Below are positions 1-10,800 of a DNA stretch of 64,000 bases, in pieces; position 1 is the stretch's first letter, and the number at the start of each line of letters is the position of its first letter. This DNA is from Macrostomum hystrix (lineage: Eukaryota; Platyhelminthes; Macrostomidae). The stretch covers positions 2,988,001-3,052,000 of the forward strand of contig CATNEN010000039.1 in NCBI GenBank assembly GCA_950097015.1, given 5' to 3'. The position numbers were made by a program, and so were the translations under genes. Under the pieces are notes generated by a model. It did not search any database, was not told the DNA's origin, and worked only from the letters and a program-made list of their open reading frames with translations.

Positions 1-2
1 TG

Positions 3-3000
3 CACCAGTTCGCCAGCCTCACCGACCAGCCCTCGCTGGGCGGCGTGGAGGGCTGCCTCATCCGCCTGGTTGAATCGGAGCCCAGCTTCCTACCTGGCCG
101 GTTCATGCACGCCTCCTTGCTCCTGCCCAGCCTGGACCGCGACTCGGCGGAATACGCCACAGGCCTGGGACAGCTCGCCGACCTGGTGGACTCCAAGCGA
201 AGGTTAGGAAGCGGGCCAGACGAAGGAAAGGGGAGGAATAGGGAAGTGGAGATAAAGGGACGAGAAAGAAAAAGCAAATGAAAAATGAAGGAAAGGTAGA
301 TAAAAGAAAGGAGAGATTAAAGAATGGGAGATAAAGGAAAGGGAAGAGGAGATAAAATGGAATTAAAATGATTTAATTAAAAGGCTTTGTATGATTTCTT
401 ATGATAAGAATAAGCGGAATGTTGTCAGAGTAAACATATGTGACGAGATTTAAAAAGCAGGTAATGAGAGTGGAGGAGAGAAAGGATAATCACGGTGGGT
501 ACTTTAGTCAAGGCCAGGAAGCCTGCCGCCCCCACTAATTTCAATCACCTGCACTCTCGGCCCGGTTTAGAGAGGGCTGCCTGACCGAGTGGGAGGAGTC
601 CACCTGGTCCAACCTGCAGGCAAAGCTCGACGGTGATTGGCTGACGCTGGACAGCCGGTTGGACCGACACCTGCTGACATGGCCGTGCGACTATGCCGCC
701 TTCCAGACTGCATTCATAACGGCCCTGATGAGCGGCAACGCCAAGCGGATGCGCGACCTAGGTGCCCAGGTCAGTCCACCTGAGTCAAAGTGCTCAGCCG
801 CATATCCCCTCTGACAGCTGAGATCCCCTCTGGCAGCTGAGATCCCCTCTGACAGCTGAGGTCCCCTCTGACAGCTCAGATCCCCCTGACAGCTGAGAGT
901 TCTCATATCCCCTCTGGCAGCTGAGATCTCCTCTGACAGCTCAGATCCCCTCTGATGGCTCAGATCCCCTCTGACAGCTCAGATCCCCTCTCACAGCTCA
1001 GATCCCGTCTAACAGCTCAGATCCCCTCTGACCGCTGAGGTCCCCTCTGACAGCTCAGATCCCCCCTGACAGCTGAGAGTTCTCAGATTCCCTCTGACAG
1101 CTAAAAATTCCATACATTTCCCCAGGTGGTGCCACACTACTCCGACTCGAACCTGTTCAAGCCGTTCGCTCTGTCCCGCTACGGTTTCGGGCTGGAGGAG
1201 TGCCGCCAGTATGACCAGGCCACGGAGGCGCTGAACAACTCGCTGTACCTCAACCAGACTGACCCGTGGGCCCACCACTCCATGGCGCACGTGTTCCACT
1301 CCACCGGCCGCTACGCCCAGGGCCTTCGCTACATGACTGACAGCCGTGACACCGGATGGGAGGCCGGGAATCACCTGAAGTGTCACAACACCTGGCACAC
1401 CGCCCTGTTCTACATGAACACCGGACGGCCGGACCGCGCCCTGGATCTGTACGATCAGTTCATGCTAAGCACGCTGACTGAAAGCAAGGCCGCCTTCCCG
1501 GCTTCGGACTGCGTCTCACTGCTGTTCAGACTGCAGGTTGGTGTCGGTTTTCTGGAGGAATCTGCCGACGATTTGGGTGGAATCTGCTCAATAGTTGTTG
1601 AAAAGGATTCTTGACGGTTTGTGTCGCATAGATTAGAAATGGATTGCTCAGTGGAATCTGCCAAAAGTGGTGAGGAATGGCTTGTGGAATCTGCCAAAAG
1701 TGGTGAGGAATGTTGGATGGAATCTGCCAATAATAGTGAGGAGTGTTGGATGGAATCTGCCAATAATAGTGAGGAATGTTGGATGGAATCTGCCAATAAT
1801 AGTGAGGAGTGTTGGATGGAATCTGCCAAAACTAGTGATGAATGGTTTGTGGAATCTGCCAAAAGTGGTGAGGAATGTTGGATGGAATCTGCCAATAATA
1901 GTGAGGAGTGTTGGATTGAATCTGCCAATAATAGTGAGGAATGTTGGATGGAATCTGCCAATAATAGTGAGGAGTGTTGGATGGAATCTGCCAATAATAG
2001 TGAGGAATGCTGGATGGAATCTGCCAAAGGTAGTGAGGAATGGTTTGTGAAATCTGACAAAAAATGGTGCGCAATACTTGATGGAATCTGCCAAATAGTC
2101 ACCAATGCTTGATGGAATCTGACAATTATTGTGAGCAATCCTTAATGGAATCTGACAATAATAGTGAGCAATGCTTGATGGAATCTGACAATAATAGTGA
2201 GCAATGCTTGATGGAATCTGACAATAATAGTGAGCAATGCTTGATGGAATCTGACAATAATAGTGAGCAATGCTTGATAGAATCTGACAATAATAGTGAG
2301 CAATGCTTGATGGAATCTGACAATAATAGTGAGCAATGCTTGATAGAATCTGACAATAATAGTGAGCAATGCTTGATAGAATCTGACAATAATAGTGAGC
2401 AATGCTTGATAGAATCTGACAATAATAGTGAGCAATGCTTAATAGAATCTGACAATAATAGTGAGCAATGCTTGATGGAATCTGACAATAATAGTGAGCA
2501 ATGCTTGATAGAATCTGACAATAATAGTGAGCAAAGCTTGATAGAATCTGACAATAATAGTGAGCAATGCTTGATAGAATCTGACAATAATAGTGAGCAA
2601 TGCTTGATAAAATCTGACAATAATAGTGAGCAATGCTTGATAGAATCTGACAATAATAGTGAGCAATGCTTGATAGAATCTGACAATAATAGTGAGCAAT
2701 GCTTGATGGAATCTGCCAAATAGTGACCAATGCTTGATGGAATCTGACAATAATAGTGAGCAATGCTTGATGGAATCTGACAATAATAGTGAGCAATGCT
2801 TGATGGAATCTGACAATAATAGTGAGCAATGCTTGATGGAATCTGACAATAATAGTGAGCAATGCTTGATGGAATCTGACAATAATAGTGAGCAATGCTT
2901 GATGGAATCTGACAATAATAGTGAGCAATGCTTGATAGAATCTGACAATAATAGTGAGCAATGCTTGATAGAATCTGACAATAATAGTGAGCAATGCTTG

Positions 3001-3668
3001 ATGGAATCTGACAATAATAGTGAGCAATGCTTGATGGAATCTGACAATAATAGTGAAAAATGCTTGATGGAATCTGACAATAATAGTGAAAAATGCTTGA
3101 TGGAATCTGCCGCGACCGCCCTCCGCAGGTTGCAGGCGTCGACGTCGGCAAGCGCTGGTCGGAGCTGTGCGACTCGGCACTGACCGACATGACCGCCAGC
3201 CCGACGGCAGCTGGCGGCCACGAACTGCTGTTCTACGACTTCCACCTGGCCCTGGCTCTGGCCTGCGCCGGCCGCGCCGAGCAGCTGGCCGACTTCTCGG
3301 CGAGGCTGGCCGAGGTCATCAGGCACCGACCGGCCGAGCACCACAGCGTCCGGCTGTGCCGACAAATCGACGATTCGAATAAGAACGGAAACGGCTCGGC
3401 CGGCCTGATGACGGCCCTGCGGCACTACCTGGACGGTGACCACTCCGCCGTCTGCCGACTGCTCTACCCGCTGCGCCACCGAGTCAGCGGCATCGGTGGC
3501 AGTCGGGCGCAGCGTGAGATTTTCACCTGCGTTCTGGCGCAGTCGGCCTACCTGGCCCGCGACTGGCCCGTGCTAGGCAGCGTGCTCTCTGCGTCCAGAG
3601 CCGACCATGCGGACGATGACGCCGTCATGGCCCGCCTGCGCAGTCAGCACCTGCAGCACCAAGACTAA
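3..3668 (+). CDS. TTC38: TTC38-like tetratricopeptide repeat protein, 5' partial
   Basis: Four exons are seen: <3-202, 571-769, 1126-1536 and 3129-3668 (stop). All joins keep frame and use GT/AG sites, giving 449 codons; the N-terminus lies before the window. The family is about 470 aa and mostly alpha-helical with TPR-like repeats; its biochemical role is poorly known. Recognition rests on collinear motifs: SLGGVEGCL in exon 1, the YDQATEAL and DPWAHHSMAHVFHSTGR helices and LKCHNTWHTALFYMNTGRPDRA in exon 3 (this H/W-rich block is the family hallmark), and VGKRW plus the LLYPLRHRVSGIGGSRAQR block in exon 4. Intron 2 carries a roughly 20-bp repeat and intron 3 a 33-bp repeat, both described separately. 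The family assignment is confident; the function is not inferable from sequence. Confidence 0.85.
203..570 (+). other. TTC38 intron 1
   Basis: Purine-rich, AT-rich intron with donor GTTAGG and acceptor TTTAG. It has no array and no other recognisable content. Confidence 0.6.
796..1110. repeat. Minisatellite, about 19-20 bp unit, TTC38 intron 2
   Basis: Imperfect tandem copies of a unit like AGATCCCCTCTGACAGCTC fill most of intron 2 (770-1125). Copies vary (GGCAGC, GATGGC, CACAGC) and some spacing is irregular. Confidence 0.8.
1634..3112. repeat. Minisatellite, 33-bp unit, two subfamilies, TTC38 intron 3
   Basis: The array fills intron 3 (1537-3128). The left block (about 1634-2060) has units with CTGCCAATAATAGTGAGGAG; the right block (about 2074-3112) has units with CTGACAATAATAGTGAGCAA. 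Both are 33 bp and clearly related. Because 33 is a multiple of 3, several spurious open frames run through the array on both strands. The last two units carry GTGAAAAA instead of GTGAGCAA. Confidence 0.95.
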
Positions 3669-3689
3669 TTTAGAATTGTCCCTTGAATT

Positions 3690-3915
3690 GCCATTGGAAT
3701 CGCCCAAAAATCATTCGTGAAATCGTTCCAGAAATTGCCATGGAAATCTTTCCTTGAATCGCCATTGGAATCTTTCCTGGCATCGCCATTGGAATCTTTC
3801 CTGGAATCGCCATTGGAATCTTTCCTGGAATCGTCAAAAAATCATGCGTAAAATCGCCGTTTATATTGCCCATACAATTAATTCATCGAATCGTTTCTGG
3901 AATCGCCATTGGAAT
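3690..3915. repeat. Short tandem repeat after the TTC38 stop, about 24-bp unit
   Basis: Imperfect copies of CGCCATTGGAATCTTTCCTG begin about 25 bp after the TTC38 stop codon and probably lie in its 3' UTR or just beyond. Confidence 0.8.
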
Positions 3916-4967
3916 CGTATTAACTTGCGTGACACCATGACAATGCTGATCCCAGACTTGTAATAATCCCCTATTCAGATAAACATGTCGTATTGGTTCA
4001 AAATGAGACTTATCCCGAATTAGGCACCTGACTAAAATTCGCCATTCCATTCATAGATTGCATCATTGATCTGAAACACTTAGTTCCGATTCAAAACCGC
4101 CCATATTCATCTCGACTTTTTGCAAGCCGGCTCATTGTGCAATAGTTTTGAATCGGTGCTAATTTTCTTAGAAAAATTCGTGATTTGATTGGCTGTAATT
4201 TCAGCTACTTTTATATTTAGCTACAGTTTGCAGCTTGCTTTTCATTTGTCATCAATTCTGTTTGCTTGGACCTGCTTGGTTGATCAGCGGGTTTCGGTCC
4301 ACTAATTTTTTTAGCTCAGCTTTATATTAGCAAGCCACTACTCTGTGCTCTGGCCTGTGCTTTCACAGGGCCACCCACAACTGCTTAAGTCTCTGGCCAG
4401 GTTTGTTTTTATCACTTGCGCAAGTGCCAGTGCGTATTGATAGCTATTGAAGTGTACTTATAGCCTAAATCTACTCACCTTTTTCTAAGCTCACACACTT
4501 TTCTTTATTTCTGCTGTCAATCATGTCATTTCGGCAGTTTTCTGCCACAGAGCTGGAATAGATGTCCGTTAAATCAAACGGAGTATTTATAAAGACAAGT
4601 GGAGAACATTTGGAATTGTGCAACTTATCAAATCGGAGTTCCGCGAGTGTATTTTCTTCTCATTGTCTCCCGGCTGTTTGTGGAAATTAATTCCACTGTT
4701 TGTGGTTTAGGCTATCAGATACTAATTAGTTGGCGGCTTGCTGGATTCGGTAATGGCAACGGAAGCTTAGGGTTAGAAAAAATCTGGGCCACTCTGTTAG
4801 TCTTTTGCAGCCTTGTTTAGTGTAAATAAGAACAGGCGGGTCGGATTTCGGAGAGAGCAGTTTTGACATTTTTGTAAATTGCAAGTCATTTTTTACAAAA
4901 ATTCGAACTCGCGCCCAAATCAGTATATCGTTTGTGTCAGAGAAAAGGAAACACGTGTCAGAGCCTG
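3916..4967. other. Spacer without recognised genes
   Basis: AT-rich spacer between the TTC38 end and the convergent gene at 4968-5789. Only short open frames occur, with no domain similarity I can recognise. Confidence 0.5.
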
Positions 4968-5789
4968 TCAGTAGACGTAGCGAAACTGGTTCGGTTTGCA
5001 GTAGTTTGGGCAGACCTTCTTTAGGCCGGTTCTGGTGAAGTCGCGATTGCAGTCAGCATGGTGCCGCCTGTTCTCGTAGGCAATGTCGTAAAAAAATTTG
5101 CTGCCATTGGGACGCGGGTTAGTTGGCGCGGACAGAAACAGCCGGCAGTGATTAGGGATCATGGCGACCTTCTTGTACTGGGTGCTGGAGGGGATCACGC
5201 GGCACTCGCTGAATATCATGTCCTGCACTCGCTTGTGGCCGTCCGTTGTGACGCCACCGGGAAACAATTGCTGTTGTTTCCAGTCCTCTTTATCAGTCGT
5301 CATTTCAGTTGTCTGAGGCGGTTTCGGATTTGCGTTCTGATTCTGGTGTTCATTATTTGTATCGTTCAGCTGTCTGTTTAGCTGCGAGGTCGACGCGCTC
5401 TGCATTTCCGCTGCATCCTGAATCTCCGTCTTGCTGCGGCGTCGCTTTGTGTAGCCGCCGACTTTCTTGTCCACCGTTGCCTTGAGCTTGCCCCTGCCGC
5501 CTAAGCCACCTTGGCGTCGGCCGCTGTTTAGCACAAAGTCTAAGAGTGACCGAAGCCGGCGTTTTATCGATCTGGACTTGCGACCTTCCGTCTCGTCCTC
5601 GGCTTTCCTCTCCTGCTCCTCCGGGTCGCAGCTCCTGGTGGCTTGATGGACAGTTGCGCCCTCGGAAATTTCGTCCTGGCTGAATCGCAAGACCTCACGA
5701 TTGACCTCGGTTGTCTCCGACGGCTTCGAAGCCAGCGTCCATCCGCTAATGGAAAGATCTGGCTCTCTGATGTTTTCGAGCCCAGCCAT
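4968..5789 (-). CDS. Unrecognised basic protein, single exon
   Basis: An open frame of 273 codons from ATG at 5789 to TGA at 4968. I do not recognise a family. The N-terminal third is acidic and polar (EEQERKAEDETEG). A strongly basic stretch follows (about residues 70-120: RKSRSIKRRLRSLL, KKVGGYTKRRRSKTE). Then comes a Gln/Asn-rich low-complexity linker, and finally a C-terminal segment of about 80 residues with several Cys and His (PNHCRLF, RRHHADCNRDF, KKVCPNYCKPNQ) that looks like a small folded or metal-binding module. ATG at 5789 directly follows TTTCTTGAAG, which could be a cis- or trans-splice acceptor. Base composition resembles the neighbouring exons. A nuclear or nucleic-acid-binding role would be a guess from charge alone. 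The model could lack upstream exons. Confidence 0.5.
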   Translation of the reverse strand: MAGLENIREPDLSISGWTLASKPSETTEVNREVLRFSQDEISEGATVHQATRSCDPEEQERKAEDETEGRKSRSIKRRLRSLLDFVLNSGRRQGGLGGRGKLKATVDKKVGGYTKRRRSKTEIQDAAEMQSASTSQLNRQLNDTNNEHQNQNANPKPPQTTEMTTDKEDWKQQQLFPGGVTTDGHKRVQDMIFSECRVIPSSTQYKKVAMIPNHCRLFLSAPTNPRPNGSKFFYDIAYENRRHHADCNRDFTRTGLKKVCPNYCKPNQFRYVY

Positions 5790-6185
5790 CTTCAAGAAAT
5801 TATCGATCAGGTGTTGATAACGCCTAGAGATGCGAAAACCGAAACTTTTCAGTTAATTAAGACGCATAGGCAGCTGCTTGTGAAGCAGCTCAACTTCTCG
5901 AGCTTATTATTGCTTTTTAAAGTGTAGACGCGACCATAGACAAAACCACGGACTGCTAACTAATTTGAGTGTTTGAGTCTCTTTTGACTGCCATGCACTC
6001 AATATTGTTAGCTGGTTATATACTTGCAACCATGTACAAAAAAATTGTCGAGTTCTAACATTTCAGACTGCTCAATATTGTGACTCACCTATTCAAAGAA
6101 AATTTCGCCAGATTTTGTCTGCAGTTGCAGTTACGAAGGATATTAAATAAAATCAACTATTTCAGCCAAAAACCAGCACACGCAA
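5790..6185. other. Spacer, nothing recognised
   Basis: AT-rich spacer between the basic-protein gene and the lectin pseudogene. It probably contains the promoter of the former, but no clear element is visible. Confidence 0.4.
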
Positions 6186-6480
6186 TGGCTCGACGCAAGG
6201 CAATAACAACAGTTCAGCAGGCCTTCAGCACAGTGTACAGGGTGTCATTTATCCCTGGCAACTGCTGGAAGGCCAGACAGAAGTGCGGCAGCGAGAGCCG
6301 TCTCGTCATCATAGCGGATGTGGTGGACACCCGGTACAGCAGCCAGTACTTCAGCAAGGGCCAGTCAATATGGCTGGGAGCTGGTGCTGGGCCGACTGCA
6401 ACCTTAGGGGCCTCTAGGCTCGGTTCTGTCGGGTCAACTGGAAAAACTGCCTCGTTGGCTAGCTGTTCCCATTGAGTTCA
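6186..6480 (+). pseudogene. Degenerate C-type-lectin-domain copy
   Basis: The frame encodes VYRVSFIPGNCWKARQKCG, ESRLVIIADVVD and RYSSQYFSKGQSIWLG. These match the intact lectin domain on the other strand at 8111-8545 (RVYSSPTNWWQAKQKCGNES, VIMADMTD, RYSSQYFSKGQSIWLGG). Relative to that gene, about ten residues after VIMADMTD are missing. After IWLG the frame shifts: the W-W-A-D-C-N-L tract is still readable in the DNA but out of frame, and stops follow. This is best read as an inverted, decayed duplicate fragment. No signal peptide exon was found in front of it. Confidence 0.75.
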
Positions 6481-6619
6481 GTGCCGTATAAATAAGAAAA
6501 TATTCTGGTAATAATAAAATAAGTATTTTATTACTGGTATTTTATTACTTATTCGCACTCACGCGTGCGGTCAAGTAATTGCAGCTGAAGTCTGTTCGCG
6601 GCTGGAGGACCCGTCGGTC

Positions 6620-6835
6620 AATGTTTATTGTTTGTGCAGGGTAGGGGCCTGTGCTGAAGAGCGAGCCACGCACGGGGCAGCCCCTCGCCCCACACCCCGC
6701 CCCACTACCCCCAGCCCAGCCACCCACCGGCCAATCACGGCGCAGCTGGGGGAGGGGCGAGACAGGGCGGCCCAGCCAACCAGCGCGCAGCAAACACAAT
6801 GGCGGCTAAGCGGCTTACACCGCTGAGCATCTAAC
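6620..6835. repeat. GC-rich CCAAT-containing dispersed repeat, copy 1
   Basis: A GC-rich island in AT-rich surroundings containing CCGGCCAATCACGGCG, CCCCGCCCC and AACCAGCGCGCAGCAAAC. The stretch 6710-6800 matches the reverse complement of 15545-15665 (same order: CCAATCACGG, then AGACAGGGCGGCC, then CAGCGCGCAG). It could be a promoter-like element or part of a mobile element. Confidence 0.6.
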
Positions 6836-7510
6836 ACCAAAAACACAAGGTATGCGCAAACACAAGCAGCAGTGCAAGTGCACAGGCACAGCCGTATCGA
6901 GTGCACAAAATTAAAACAAATTACCTTGCAAAATTCTGTCTAGTCAAATAGATTACTAAAATTTACTTGAAATCAGTGATTTAAATAGTTTTTAATTTAT
7001 TTTATAGATTTTTTACTTTTTAAAGCAACTTTTGCAATAAAAAATAGGTTAAGTCACACTAGTTTCAATTTCATTTTTTAAAAGCTCCAATTAAGCTACA
7101 AAAGACGTTGGGTTGACAATATCTTGATTGGGTTGGTGAAGTTTGAAGACGATCGGAATACAAGGATTAAAGTTCAGGAAGCCCTGTTTTTCGTACGAGC
7201 TTGTTGAAAGCTTTGTGAACTGTTCTGCTATTTCATTACTCCGGCCCCTGCGGCGGCATAGACTGCTCGCAGACCAATCTTGCATGTGCGTACTAATGAG
7301 AATGCAGTCTCCAGACATTGTTGACTATGCGTACAATTAACTTTTTTCTCCCTCAACTGCGATCGCAGCGTCCCATTTTATCAGCAAAGTACACCACAAA
7401 AAGTTTCTCTCTTTGTTAAAACTAATTACTAATTAACCTTGCTGCCTGTCTTTATCATTGAAGCTCGTTTATTTGTGAGATTAAAGGAAATATAATCTAA
7501 CGGAATTTTA
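6836..7510. other. AT-rich spacer
   Basis: No gene, RNA or repeat recognised between the GC-rich island and the 21-bp array. Confidence 0.4.
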
Positions 7511-7534
7511 TTGACAAATTGTGTCCTGAGTAGG

Positions 7535-7866
7535 CAAACTGGACCTATTCAAAATCAAACTGGACCTATTCAAAGGAAAACTGGACCTATTCAAAATCAA
7601 ACTGGACCTATTCAAAATCAAACTGGACCTATTCAAAATCAAACTGGACCTATTCAAAGGAAAACTGGACCTTTTCAAAATAAAACTGGACATATTCAAA
7701 ATCAAACTGGACCTATTCAAAGGAAAACTGGACCTTTTCAAAATAAAACTGGACATATTCAAAGGAAAACTGGACCTTTTCAAAATAAAACTGGACCTAT
7801 TCAAAGGAAAACTGGACCTATTCAACATGAAAGTGGACCTATTCAAAAGAAAGCTGGACCAATTTA
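7535..7866. repeat. Minisatellite, 21-bp unit, intergenic
   Basis: Sixteen or so copies of ACTGGACCTATTCAAA plus a variable AAT-CA or GGAAA ending. The two endings alternate irregularly. Located downstream of the lectin gene's 3' end. Confidence 0.95.
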
Positions 7867-8110
7867 AAAGACCAAAAATAAAAGCTAACATGCGTAAGGC
7901 ACTTTTCTCTTTTGGGCCTACTTTTAGTAGCATTTTTAGTACATTTCAATTTCGCAATTAAAGTACAGCAATCAATCATCCAAACTAGTTAAATTAGTTT
8001 TTCTGAAAATTTTGATGATAAGTGACATGTAGTCGGGTGGATAAAATACAGTATGGTATTTCTAAGCTAGAGGATTGCCTCAGTTTAAAAACCATCACGT
8101 GACTTCAGGC

Positions 8111-8882
8111 TCAGTCAAACGGGGACGCGCACTCGCAGAGGACACCCGCTGGCGTGTAGGGCATCGGGGGTGTTTCAGGAAAATCGTTCAGACCCGGCGA
8201 GCCAAAGTACCTGCCGATTGCAACCTCCTTAGTCAGGAAGTTATCTGGTAGGCCGGAGCTCCAGAGCCCGTTGTCCACGCTGAGGTTGCAGTCGGCCCAC
8301 CACCAGCCTGACTTCGACCTGGGACTCGCTAGATACTGGAAGCCTCCCAGCCAGATGGACTGGCCCTTGCTGAAGTACTGGCTGCTGTACCGGTTGTCAA
8401 TGAAGGCCATCTCGACCGCGTCCGTCATATCCGCCATGATGACCAGACCGCTCTCGTTGCCGCACTTCTGTTTGGCCTGCCACCAGTTGGTGGGGCTGGA
8501 GTACACCCTGTACTTCACTCCGCACAGCTCCTCATCGAAGCCGGACGGGCACAGCCTACCGGGCGGCAGGCCCGACTGTCTTCACGAACAGCGAACCCGT
8601 CCTCGAGCACTTGCACTTTCTCACGGCCTTGCTGCACCTATCAAACACAAACAGCTGGCACGGACCGTCGGCTGTGGTGAAGGCCTGGCAGATATGGCAG
8701 CCGCTGCACTGCAACGAGCAGTCGATTTCAGATGCCGGCGCGCTGCCCATGGGAGTCTGGGTGAAGTCGCTGCTGACGCACCGGCTGCCAGTGACCGCGG
8801 TGAAGGAGGACCTGCAGCGCTGGCCGCCCACTGCAGGCAGCAGTGCGAGCATGAGCACGAAGGCTTTCAGTCCTGCGGCCAT
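8111..8882 (-). CDS. Secreted C-type lectin-domain protein, with an apparent frameshift
   Basis: From ATG at 8882 the frame encodes a signal peptide (AAGLKAFVLMLALLPAVGG), then a Cys-rich module of about 85 residues (CSLQCSGCHICQAFTTADGPC), ending out of frame at 8556. A second frame (about 8545 down to stop 8111) encodes a C-type lectin domain: LCPSGFDEELCGVKYRVYSS, WWQAKQKCGNES, SIWLGG, WWWADCNLS, GLPDN and a terminal LCEC. C-type lectins bind sugars or other ligands extracellularly; here the carbohydrate-type EPN/QPD motif is only loosely present as LPDN. The two frames differ by one base near 8545-8560. Because LCPSGF is the normal start of such a domain, a one-base indel (gene decay or assembly error) is more likely than an intron. 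A GT...AG micro-intron of about 52 bp would also restore frame but would remove that start. A decayed copy lies at 6186-6480. Confidence 0.7.
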
Positions 8883-8920
8883 TGTAGTCCGCTACCATGC
8901 GAAACTGCCTTCAGCTTGGC

Positions 8921-8928
8921 TTTTATTT
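8921..8928 (-). promoter_or_regulatory. TATA-like box of the lectin gene
   Basis: On the minus strand the sequence reads GGAAATAAAAGCC, about 40 bp upstream of the ATG at 8882. That leaves room for a short 5' UTR. The nested secreted-protein gene at 46224-46774 has a similar box. Confidence 0.5.
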
Positions 8929-9174
8929 CCTGCCCAGTAGTCATGGCAACAGCTGGCCGCTTTTGCATTCGATAACTGAGTCTGCTTGGCAACAGTTCCA
9001 CGGCTCCGCTAGTCAATTAAGCTCTTGGAACCATCATCAATTCAGAACCTGCTTAAGGGCATGCTATTTTATTGAGGGGATGTTTTGGAACTCGACTATT
9101 CTATTGACAGTACGAACAACTGTTGAGAACATTAAATTGTGTACTGACTGCAATTTGCTATAATGATTGCTTCT

Positions 9175-9893
9175 CACAAAAATCCAAGCCATTGTGTGTG
9201 ACTCAAAAATCCAAGCCATTGTGTGTGACTCAACAATCCAAGCCATTGTGTGAGTCTCACAATCCAAGCCATTGTGTGAGTCTCACAATCCAAGCCATTG
9301 TGTGTGTCTCAACAATCCAAGCCATTGTGTGAGTCTCAACAATCCAAGCCATTGTGTGAGTCTCAACAATCCAAGCCATTGTGTGAGTCTCAACAATCCA
9401 AGCCATTGTGTGAGTCTCACAATCCAAGCCATTGTGTGAGTCTCACAATCCAAGCCATTGTGTGAGTCTCACAATCCAAGCCATTGTGTGTGTCTCACAA
9501 TCCAAGCCATTGTGTGAGTCTCACAATCCAAGCCATTGTGTGACTCAAAAATCCAAGCCATTGTGTGTGTCTCACAATCCAAGCAATTGTGTGAGTCTCA
9601 CAATCCAAGCCATTGTGTGAGTCTCACAATCCAAGCCATTGTGTGAGTCTCACAATCCAAGCCATTGTGTGAGTCTCACAATCCAAGCCATTGTGAGTCT
9701 CACAATCCAAGCCATTGTGTGAGTCTCACAATCCAAGCCATTGTGTGAGTCTCACAATCCAAGCCATTGTGAGTCTCACAATCCAAGCCATTGTGTGAGT
9801 CTCACAATCCAAGCCATTGTGTGAGTCTCACAATCCAAGCCATTGTGTGAGTCTCACAATCCAAGCCATTGTGTGAGTCTCACAATCCAATGC
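9175..9893. repeat. Minisatellite, 26-bp unit, intergenic
   Basis: About 27 copies of a unit containing CAATCCAAGCCATTGTGTGA followed by GTCTCA. Some copies lack two bases or carry ACTCAAAA or AACA variants. It lies about 250 bp upstream of the lectin gene start. Confidence 0.95.
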
Positions 9894-10800
9894 TAAGCAA
9901 TGTAAAGGATTTCAGTCTGTCAGATAAATTTGTTCAGTTTGAATTTGAGCTAGGAAGGCTTTGCATGGAATTTATTTTTGAATCTGTGGCAAAAGATTTT
10001 ATAACTCACAAGCCACATACTTAAACATGCATGAGAAAAAACAGCTGAAATTTGACAGCTAACAGAAGAAATTGAAGGTAGAGAGGCTAGAAACCCGACA
10101 AGCAGAAATTTCAGATAAAGGAAAAGTTGCGCAACGAAGCAAGCTGTTGTGACAAATAGTCCGCCAAATATACGTATGCGGCACAAACTACTGTCAGTAA
10201 TGCAGAGCGTAAACATTTCTTAGAATAAGGCTAATGCAGACAAACATAGAGTAAAATATGTATCTTAGGACAAGTGCACTTCAAAATCTCTGGCAGAAGA
10301 GTAAAAACCACACGATAAAACTTGTTTGATTGAAAGCAGAGAAGAAATCTTTGGCCTATAATATATTATTCAAAAGTCAAAATAAGTCACAGAAAATCAT
10401 AAAGTTGGAATAACAGTTTTTTACCACAGTGCAAGGACACAGCCAAGTCAGCGGGGTAGCTGGCCAATCGTAAAAATTTAAAGGGACATTGTGTGCAACA
10501 ACAAAATTTTCATGGGGCAGGTAGTGAAATGATCTGCGATTTGAACAGAACACACGGAATACTGAAGTGGAACAAGAGAACAGAAAAAAATAGAAAATTA
10601 ATTTGACACAGCTCAAGCAAAAAAAGGTAGAATTAAGCACAAAATAACTCGGAAGACATTTTGCTGTAACTAAACAAGCATTCCTGTGTGGCACTGAGGC
10701 GCAATAAACTAATCAATATAAGTCTAAATTTAAAACCATAAAAATTCATTATTTTTTAACTTGTTTATAAAAGCTCACGACTGAAACAATGCAATTAATC
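9894..10800. other. Spacer without recognised genes
   Basis: AT-rich spacer between the 26-bp array and the 3' end of the TPD52-type gene. Open frames here are short and show no recognisable features. Confidence 0.4.

Noticed and set aside
5787-5795. Start of the 4968-5789 gene two codons earlier at TTG (5795)
   Set aside because: TTG is not a usual nuclear start codon in animals; the ATG at 5789 follows immediately.
8492-8545. A 52-bp GT-AG intron as explanation for the lectin frame break
   Set aside because: It would remove LCPSGFDEELCG, the usual start of a C-type lectin domain; an indel is more likely.
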